From positions 62,001 through 126,000 of the forward strand of contig NZ_WEHU01000014.1 of the NCBI RefSeq assembly GCF_009183415.1: a stretch of 64,000 bases of DNA, written 5' to 3'. A model generated the notes under the pieces. It had not been told where the DNA came from, made no database searches, and worked only from the letters and a program-made list of their open reading frames with translations. A program made the position numbers and the translations under genes. Of this stretch, positions 54,149 through 62,000 are shown one piece after another (position 1 is the stretch's first letter; every line of letters begins with the position of its first letter). Origin of the DNA: Bacillus sp. B1-b2. Its GTDB lineage: Bacteria; Bacillota; Bacilli; Bacillales; Cytobacillaceae.

Positions 54149-54200
54149 TTGCTAAAACTAATGGTGTTAGTTATTATAAAACTAATACCATTAGTTTTAG
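54149..54200 (+). promoter_or_regulatory. Promoter with double TetR-type operator
   Basis: TTGCTA (54149-54154), 17 bases and TATTAT (54172-54177) form the promoter. Two palindromes AACTAA-N5-TTAGTT, at 54156-54172 and 54180-54196, occupy the spacer and the start region. Their centres are 24 bases apart, and the whole block is itself a large dyad (54152-54200). Confidence 0.85.
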
Positions 54201-54212
54201 GGGGAATATAGA

Positions 54213-54890
54213 ATGAGAGTAAGACAGCATCAGTTTTTATATCAATTAACTTTTTTGCCAACTATTTTTCCAGTAAATTGTTACATTGTGGAGGAAGAAA
54301 ATGAATTTACGTTAATTGATACCGCGCTACCTAACAGCTATAAAAAGATTCTACATTTTGCTAAAACATTAAACAAACCAATTACTAAAATAGTATTAAC
54401 CCATGCCCATGGTGACCATATTGGCTCATTAGATTCTTTAAAGAATGAACTACCTCATGCAAAAGTGTATATTTCTGAGCGAGATGCTCGAATACTCGGA
54501 GGAGACCACTCAATAGATAAAGAGGAAGAGCCTTTTGTATTAAGAGGTGGTTTGCCAAAGAATATTAAAACTAAGCCTGATGTTCTGCTGAAAGATGGTG
54601 ATTTGATTGGTTCGCTTACTTCTATTGCTTTACCTGGACATACACCCGGAAGTTTTGGTTTCTTAGATAATCGTAATAATAGCTTAATAGCAGGTGATGC
54701 TTTCCATACTCGTGGAGGGTTTGCTATTACAGGGCAATTGAGAGTACTCTTCCCATTTCCAGGAATGGCAACATGGAATAAAAAAGTAGCCATTCAAAGT
54801 GCGAAAAAGGTTCAGTCACTAGGAGTTACTCTTATGGCCACTGGTCATGGTGATTTACTAGAAAATCCCAATATAGAAAGATTGCTTTAA
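54213..54890 (+). CDS. MBL-fold metallo-hydrolase
   Basis: A 225-residue metallo-beta-lactamase-fold protein. The zinc motif THAHGDHIGS (HxHxDH) is at about residues 67-76, with LPGHTPGS, the bridging Asp in LIAGDAFH and the late His in ATGHGD. The family includes glyoxalase II and lactonases. AGGGGG precedes ATG 54213 by eight bases. It is co-transcribed with a TetR-type regulator 21 bases downstream, a common arrangement for stress- or xenobiotic-inducible hydrolases. Confidence 0.88.
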   Translation: MRVRQHQFLYQLTFLPTIFPVNCYIVEEENEFTLIDTALPNSYKKILHFAKTLNKPITKIVLTHAHGDHIGSLDSLKNELPHAKVYISERDARILGGDHSIDKEEEPFVLRGGLPKNIKTKPDVLLKDGDLIGSLTSIALPGHTPGSFGFLDNRNNSLIAGDAFHTRGGFAITGQLRVLFPFPGMATWNKKVAIQSAKKVQSLGVTLMATGHGDLLENPNIERLL

Positions 54891-54911
54891 GAAAAGAAAG
54901 GAGTTGGATAT

Positions 54912-55490
54912 ATGTCACCTAGAATAGGGATAACACAGGAGGATGTAATTAAGACAGCAATAGAGCTGGCGAATACAGAAGGTCTTAAGGAAGTGACAAT
55001 GGCTAATTTAGCGAAAGCACTTCATATTAAATCTCCATCTCTTTATAACCACATTAAAGGATTGCCAGAATTAATGGAAATACTCACCTTAAAGGCGTTA
55101 GAAGACTTATACAAAAGAATGAAAGATTCACAAAATCATGTGGGGAAAAAAGAAGCTCTGCTTGCTATTTGCCAAGAGTATTTATCATTTGCTAGAGAGC
55201 AGCCTGGGCTGTATGAATTAACGATAGAATCTACTATAAAGAAAAGGGAAGAAATTCAAATACTTTCTAATCAAATAATAGAACTTCTTACAGAAGTTTT
55301 ATTACCATACCAATTGAATGCGGAAGAAACCATTCATGCTATACGTGGACTTAGAAGTATTCTTCATGGTTTTGCCTCCATTGAAAGTAACAATGGTTTT
55401 GGTATGAATATTAATACTAATGCAAGTTTTCACTTTTTGCTTTCTACCTATATTAAGGGATTGAGAAATACTAAAGAAATAAGTGATTGA
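54912..55490 (+). CDS. TetR/AcrR-family regulator
   Basis: A 192-residue repressor. The N-terminal helix-turn-helix (about residues 8-52) reads GLKEVTMANLAKALHIKSPSLYNH, and the C-terminal domain resembles the WHG/TetR_C_33 type. It is the probable ligand of the double palindrome upstream of the MBL gene, giving an autoregulated two-gene operon. AAAGGAG precedes ATG 54912. Confidence 0.9.
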   Translation: MSPRIGITQEDVIKTAIELANTEGLKEVTMANLAKALHIKSPSLYNHIKGLPELMEILTLKALEDLYKRMKDSQNHVGKKEALLAICQEYLSFAREQPGLYELTIESTIKKREEIQILSNQIIELLTEVLLPYQLNAEETIHAIRGLRSILHGFASIESNNGFGMNINTNASFHFLLSTYIKGLRNTKEISD

Positions 55491-55588
55491 GAGATGCTAA
55501 CTATGTGCACTCTTTTTTTACCTGAAAAAAAGCTCTATATACGGTATGATAGGTTAAGAAAAGTTGAAAGATAGGGATGTGGAAGGCG

Positions 55589-56509
55589 ATGAAATTGTAC
55601 CAATCTGTATTAGATTTAATAGGAAATACACCTATTGTACAATTAAATAAAGTACCAGAATCCTCGGGAGCAAATGTGTATGTGAAGCTAGAGTCGTTTA
55701 ATCCAGGAGGAAGTGTAAAGGATCGAGCAGCTTTCAATATGATTGAGCAAGCAGAAAAAGAAGGGAAATTGATTCCAGGAAAAAGTACCATTATCGAACC
55801 AACCTCGGGAAACACAGGTATAGGAATCGCTATGGTAGCAGCAGTTAAGGGGTATAGATGTATTATTACGATGCCAAATAATGCGACAAAAGAAAGAGTG
55901 CAGATTCTAAAAGCATATGGAGCAGAAGTACATTTAACGCCTGGAAGCTTAAGAATGCAAGGAGCAATTGAGAAAGCAAATGCATTAGCAAAAGAAATAG
56001 CAGACAGTTTTATTCCTATGCAATTTGATAATAGGGCAAATGCAGATGCTCACCGTCATACTACTGCTGTTGAAATAATAGAGGCATTTGAAGGCCAATT
56101 GGATGCATTGGTACTCACAGCAGGAACAGGAGGTACTGTTACTGGTGTTGGGGAGGAATTAAAAAAGAAAATACCGGAACTGAAAATATATGTAGTAGAG
56201 CCTTTTGGGTCACCAGTTTTATCTGGTGGCAAACCTGGATCACACAAAATTCCAGGTACAGGTCCTGGCTTTATTCCTAGTATTCTTAACCGAGAAATAT
56301 TTGATGAAATTCTATTAATAAAGGATAAGGATGCACAAGTGATGGCGAGGAGATTGGGCGCAGAAGAAGGGATTTTTGTGGGTGCATCAGGAGCGGCTAG
56401 TGCACATTTTGCCGTACAAATTGCTAAAAAATTATCCCCATCTCAAAGAGTATTGTGCATAGCTCCAGATACAGGAGAACGATATTTATCTTCTGATTTA
56501 TTTGAATGA
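55589..56509 (+). CDS. cysK: Cysteine synthase (O-acetylserine sulfhydrylase)
   Basis: A roughly 306-residue PLP enzyme. Catalytic Lys in NPGGSVKDRA (about residue 42), PLP-phosphate loop TAGTGGTVTG, and substrate loop EPTSGNTGIG are intact. It makes cysteine from O-acetylserine and sulfide. Start is uncertain: ATG 55577, ATG 55589 and TTG 55595 are possible; GGAAGG at 55581-55586 sits too close to 55589 but well placed for 55595. ATG 55589 matches the usual N-terminus. Confidence 0.9.
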   Translation: MKLYQSVLDLIGNTPIVQLNKVPESSGANVYVKLESFNPGGSVKDRAAFNMIEQAEKEGKLIPGKSTIIEPTSGNTGIGIAMVAAVKGYRCIITMPNNATKERVQILKAYGAEVHLTPGSLRMQGAIEKANALAKEIADSFIPMQFDNRANADAHRHTTAVEIIEAFEGQLDALVLTAGTGGTVTGVGEELKKKIPELKIYVVEPFGSPVLSGGKPGSHKIPGTGPGFIPSILNREIFDEILLIKDKDAQVMARRLGAEEGIFVGASGAASAHFAVQIAKKLSPSQRVLCIAPDTGERYLSSDLFE

Positions 56510-56551
56510 TAAAGCATATAACCTGTTTGAAAATATGCGGTGGTTGTAGAT

Positions 56552-56585
56552 GAAAAAAGCTTGGATAATGGAATCCAAGCTTTTC
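56552..56585. terminator. Bidirectional terminator between cysK and the surface-protein gene
   Basis: GAAAAAAGCTTGGAT pairs with ATCCAAGCTTTTC across a short loop. The left flank gives a T tract on the minus strand, so it mainly terminates the leftward gene. Confidence 0.85.
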
Positions 56586-56596
56586 AAAGTTTCTGC

Positions 56597-58807
56597 TTAT
56601 TCTTTTCTAAGTCTAAAGTTAAGATAGTATACAACTCCACCGATTAGAAGTAATACACCACCATATAACATAAGACTGTAATTAGATGTTGCTGTATTAG
56701 GTAGGGCATTACCATTAGTACTTACAGCATTTTGCGTTTTTGTCGTATCTGTTCCAGTGGACTTACTCTCATTATTTTTAGGAGTCGTCGTTGTATTATC
56801 AGTCTGTTCTGGAGTAGTTACAGGTTTCGTATTATTTTCTGGTTGTTCAGGTGTTTGATCACCGTCTGTAACAGGTGTTTCATCTTTTGAATCCTCAGTT
56901 ACTGTTTTTTCAGCAACTGTAATAGTAGCTTCTGCTTTGTGTTTTTTATCAGCTGTTTCTGCAGTTATAGTAGCTGTACCACTTGCAATTGCTGTTACAA
57001 CTCCATTAGCATCTACTGTAGCAACATTTTCGTTAGAGGTTGTCCAATTTAAATCTTTACTATCTGTCGTATTATCAGGTGTAATAGTAGCAGTTAGTTG
57101 TAATGTACTTCCAACCTCAAGAGTTGAGCTAGTTTGATTTAATGTAATTATTTCAATTGGTACAATAGGATCTACTTGATATTCATTAATAGCAACAGTT
57201 CCGCTTACTTCATTACCAACAATTAAAAGTGGTTTTCCAGTAGGACTGTTTTCTGCTGAAATAAAATCTTGACCTTCTGGTGCAACGTCACCAGCAACTT
57301 TACTTGAAAAATCTCGAGTATTAATATAGTTCGTAAAAGTAGCGTTAGAAGGGTCTGTGATATTATAAGTCATCACACCACTAATACGTTCTAAACCAAT
57401 AAATGCATATATTTCATTACCAATCATTCCTACTTTGATATCTTCTGGTTCAGGGCCTTTTTTAGCACTGCGTTTTTCAAAAGCATCATCATCGTTAGAC
57501 CAATTGAAGTAGTCTGGTAAGCGTTCTGCCGTTATTGTTTCAAATTCATTACCACTGTCATATACTACTTCCATTGAATCAGCATTCCAAATGGTAAAAG
57601 AACGTCCTCCAAGTGTATAGATAGCGTCATTACCACGATCTGTTAATACTTCCAATTTGTCGTAATCACCAGAGTTCTTCATTTTTTCAAATGCAGCTTC
57701 CGCTTCTTCGGTTGTTAATCCTTTAAATAAAGAAGTATCTAATTGAATATCATCTTTTACCTTTTTAAAATCTTCAATGTTAACAAATTCTTCCCATTCT
57801 GTAGCATCACCTTCATTTGCTGTTAATAAGTAATTAACACCATTTTTTTCAAAAACAGCAATGGAGTCAGGCATGTACGCACCAAGAATTGGTAGTTGTT
57901 CTAACTCAATTTTATCATTACGTGCTGCATCTAATGTATTTTGTGGAAGAGAGTGATCTTTATAGCCTAATGATTTAACAGCAATCACTTTTCCTGTCTC
58001 TACATTAATTGTTGCAATAGCATTGTTCTCTTGAAGAGAAACATACGCTTTCTTTCCATCTTTTGTAAGAGATATATATTCAGGTTCTAAGTCATGTATG
58101 GCATCTGCAAGAGTACCATTGTTACGAATATGTACATCTTCATCTATTACACTAGTATCATCAAATAAGACATTGTTTACCGTTTTCGTATCATAATCAA
58201 CGATAGTGATAGAACCATTTGGATCTATTCCGTTTTCTAGTCCTAATCTAGGTTCTGCTTCATTTGCAGCTAGAATATGTTTTCCATCTTCCGTAAATTC
58301 CACATTATCTGGTTGTACACCAGCTTCAAAGGATTCTAGGATGTTACCATCATAATCCATAATAATAATGCGACCATTTTTCGTGTAATCTTCATCTTGA
58401 ACAGCAGCTGCTATAATTTGTTTTTTCGTATTGATATCAATACTAGTCAAATCTCCATATTGGAAGGTAGCACTATTAACTGCATCTGCAATATTAATAG
58501 ATTTTTCTTTTGTAAGCTCTTGTGTTGTGCCAGATTGTAAAGTGGATAAGTCAACAATGTCGATTGTTTGTAGTTTTCCATTAATTACGTAGAATTTTTG
58601 ATTGTCAGCATTATACTTTACAATTTCTGCTACTCCGCCATCTTCATCTGATAAACCTGTAGAGTATGTAGCGATTTTTTGAACATCCAGTGTGTCTGAG
58701 AAACCTGCTGCTGCACTTACAGAAGTAACTCCTGAAAAGTTTGATAGCAATAGATACCCAGTAAGGGATAAAGCACCAACATTTTTAATCAAATTTTTTG
58801 TTTTCAT
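56597..58807 (-). CDS. Sortase-anchored choice-of-anchor I protein with Big2 domain
   Basis: A 736-residue surface protein. A signal peptide (about 1-33) is followed by a beta-propeller of the choice-of-anchor I/alkaline-phosphatase-associated type (about 40-560; VQPDNVEFTEDGKHILAANE, PEYISLTKDGKKAYVSLQE, LTANEGDA). A bacterial Ig-like Big2 domain follows (about 562-640), then a Thr/Asn/Pro-rich stalk, and finally the sorting signal LPNTA at about 702-706 with a membrane helix and RLRKE tail. It should be covalently fixed to peptidoglycan by sortase. It is transcribed divergently from the lamin-tail protein gene. Confidence 0.9.
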   Translation of the reverse strand: MKTKNLIKNVGALSLTGYLLLSNFSGVTSVSAAAGFSDTLDVQKIATYSTGLSDEDGGVAEIVKYNADNQKFYVINGKLQTIDIVDLSTLQSGTTQELTKEKSINIADAVNSATFQYGDLTSIDINTKKQIIAAAVQDEDYTKNGRIIIMDYDGNILESFEAGVQPDNVEFTEDGKHILAANEAEPRLGLENGIDPNGSITIVDYDTKTVNNVLFDDTSVIDEDVHIRNNGTLADAIHDLEPEYISLTKDGKKAYVSLQENNAIATINVETGKVIAVKSLGYKDHSLPQNTLDAARNDKIELEQLPILGAYMPDSIAVFEKNGVNYLLTANEGDATEWEEFVNIEDFKKVKDDIQLDTSLFKGLTTEEAEAAFEKMKNSGDYDKLEVLTDRGNDAIYTLGGRSFTIWNADSMEVVYDSGNEFETITAERLPDYFNWSNDDDAFEKRSAKKGPEPEDIKVGMIGNEIYAFIGLERISGVMTYNITDPSNATFTNYINTRDFSSKVAGDVAPEGQDFISAENSPTGKPLLIVGNEVSGTVAINEYQVDPIVPIEIITLNQTSSTLEVGSTLQLTATITPDNTTDSKDLNWTTSNENVATVDANGVVTAIASGTATITAETADKKHKAEATITVAEKTVTEDSKDETPVTDGDQTPEQPENNTKPVTTPEQTDNTTTTPKNNESKSTGTDTTKTQNAVSTNGNALPNTATSNYSLMLYGGVLLLIGGVVYYLNFRLRKE

Positions 58808-59076
58808 TTTCTCCTCCTAAAAAAATTCTCTCTATTTAGTAGAATAACGACAAATTATTTGTTAACTATTTATGTTTTGTAATTTAGATATGAAGTTTTT
58901 GTAAAGATAAAGAAAATGAAGAATTTTTCTGGCTGAGTTAATTGGAATAATTTACGTTATATTTACAAAAAGTAGTGAATAGTTATAATTTATTCACATG
59001 CACTTAACTTCTCGTTAAAAAACTTCATCTATTATTTATCTTGTATAAAAATAGGGGATGTTAGGGAGGAGTTTGT
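58808..59076. promoter_or_regulatory. Divergent promoter region of two surface proteins
   Basis: AT-rich 270-base region. TTTACG (58951-58956) and TTTACA (58962-58967) are direct repeats 11 bases apart, as in PhoP boxes, facing the rightward gene. On the minus strand a TTAACA-type word occurs around 58860. Core promoters are not clear. Confidence 0.35.
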
Positions 59077-59079
59077 TTG

Positions 59080-62000
59080 GTGAAATTTCGACAAAATAAG
59101 ATGAGTAGAAAGGTGTTTATTATTGTACTGACAGTTGTATTCTTTTTTTCTCAGTTTCTATCTTTTAACAAGGCATATGCGGCTGAAGAAATACTACCTG
59201 TCCAAAACAATGATAAGCAAACAAATGCAAACGAAGTATCGTCTCAGCAAGAAACTACAAGCAATGATACCTCCAATTTACAAGAAACAGAACCAGTTGC
59301 TACTGAAGAACAACCGAATAATACCTCTCAGCAGCAAACTGAAACTATTAAGAATGAACCAACAACAGAGACTACTACTACAGAAAACCCGCAAAATACC
59401 GAAGCTTCAACTCCTTTAGATGCAGAGCAAACTCAAGTAAAGCAAGAGTCTGATTCTCCATATGAGAAGGAAGAAGCACAACCAGATAACTCAACCAATA
59501 CGGATACAAAAGTACATCCAACTTCTGATGAGGAGCAAAAAGAAACGGTTAATATGGAAGAAGTAAACTATCAGAGTTTACCACAACTTCTTATTACCGA
59601 GATTTCTCCAAACTCTAAAGGAAGCGATTATTATGAGTTTTTTGAAGTCTACAATAATACAAATCAGACATTAGACATAAGTCGTTTTTCATTTTACTAT
59701 CAATATACAGATGTTAATACTGCAGATAAACTAATCTCTATGCCAGAAGGAAGTATAGAGCCAGGCCAAACAAAAGTATTTTGGTTTAATACAAATAGTC
59801 TAGCGTTAGACTCCTTCAATCAGCATTATGGAACAAGCTTAACAGAGCAACAAGTAATTTCTTTTAAAGAAGGATTTCCTGGTTTTGCAAATGGAGGGAA
59901 TCGTGGAATCTTAGTGAGAGATATACAAGAAAATGAAGTGGTTTCAGCTAGTTATGGACCAGGAGAATCAGATAATAATGGGTTAGGAATAGATTATCGT
60001 TATCCGATTACAGGAATCCATATGGATGCGTTTCAAACTTTAGCTCTTCCAACTCCAGGATCTATTACAAATGAACAAGTTCCAGAAAAAACTGTAGAGT
60101 TAGAGCCAATTGTAGTAGATAGCGAAGCACCAGTCATTTCCCATCAAGCTGTTACTCATGCAACAAAAGGGGAGTCTATACAAATCCAGGCAGTTATAAC
60201 AGACAATCTTACAAATCCTTCAGCTAAGCTATATTACAAAGAGGAAGGTACGGAAGAATATAGCACTTTATCTTTTGAAAAAGATCAGACAAACGTAAAT
60301 CAATATGTAGTAGAAATATCGAATGAATTAATTCAATCAAATATCATGTATTATATTGAGGCTACAGATGGACTAAATACGGTGAAAACAGAGGAATATA
60401 AGATTCAAGTAGAAGAAGAAATAAAACAAGATACATATAGTAATCTACCAATTCTTATTACAGAAATATCTCCTAATTCAGTAGGAGGAGGTACGGATTA
60501 TTATGAATACTTCGAGGTGTATAATAATACGAACCAAGATATGAATCTAGGGAATTATGCTTTCTATTATCGATATACAGATAATAGTCGAGAAGATATT
60601 CATTTCCAAGTTCCAGCAACTACTATACCGGCAGGAGAATCAATGGTTTTTTGGTTTAATAATGGTAATCGCACTCTTGCGGATTTCAATGACCAATTTT
60701 CTAGTAATCTAACAAATGAGCAAGTAGTCTCATTTACTGATAGTTTTCCTGGATTCGCTAATGGTGGCAATAGAGCAATTGTTATAAAAGACAATGCAGG
60801 AACAGAAACAGTAAAAGCTAGTTATTTAGGGTCAGAGAATGATAATAATGGAAAAGTAATTCATTATATGTTCCCAGATGAAGGTACGGAAATGAAGAAA
60901 TATGAAGTACTTGCAAACCCTTCTCCAGGTGTTATGAATGAAGAACAAGTACCAACTAAGTGGATAGAAGTACCTGAGGCTCCTAAAGATGAAGAAGCAC
61001 CAGCGATTTCTCATGAGAAGATTAGTACTGCAGATGCGTTTCAAGAGATTAAGGTTGATGCAACGATAAAGGATAATATAATTAGTAATCCATTTGCAAC
61101 CCTTTTCTATAAAGTAGAAGGAGAAGAGAACTATCAATCTTTAACTATGTCTAAGTTGGATGCACAAGAGAATATATTTAGTGCCACTATTCCAGCTAGC
61201 GATACAAAAGCACAAATCTCTTACTATATAGAAGCAAGCGATGGATTAAATGTTAGCAAAACAGAAATATTCACTATTAATATAAGTACAAGTGATGTTG
61301 ATTACGAGAAAATCCCCAAATTATTGGTTACAGAAGTAGTACCAGATAGCTCTAATATTGGACCAAGTGATGGGTATGAATTTATTGAGATATATAATAA
61401 TACAGACAAACCTATTAACTTTAAAGATTATAAGATTCAATATCGCTATGGAACTGATCCAGCAAGTGATGTAATTTGGCCTTCTATTCCAGATGATGTA
61501 GAAATTCCTGCACAAGGCACATTAGTATTCTGGATTATAAATGCTGCAAACGGCGAAGCTACTGTAGAAGATTTCAACACACATTACGGTACTAGCTTAA
61601 AAGAAAATCAGGATATAGTGCGAATTAAGAGTGACGGGATGGCAAATGGAAGCACGAGAGGACTAGTTATTGCTACTAATACAAAAGAAGAAATTTCTGT
61701 AGCATATTATAATGAAGTGACTGGTCAAGATGATACTGTGGAGAACAAAGGCATACTCTATAAGTATCCAGAAGATGGATCTACTCAGTCTGTGAAAATA
61801 AGTGCTGGAGTAAACCAAGCAACTCCTGGTTCAGTAGAATCCATTCAGGTACCAAAAGAGCATATTCATATAATTGAAGATTCTAATCCGCCAACCATTA
61901 CGAATCATACGATAATCAATGTGATTAATGAAAGAGAAAATATAACGATTAGTGCAAAAGCAACAGATGACCTTGGTGTTAAATCGGTTACGCTCTATTA

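Noticed and set aside
59135-59419. 94-codon plus-strand frame
   Set aside because: It is in another frame of the giant surface-protein gene, whose frame stays open to the window edge and has a proper signal peptide and ribosome site.
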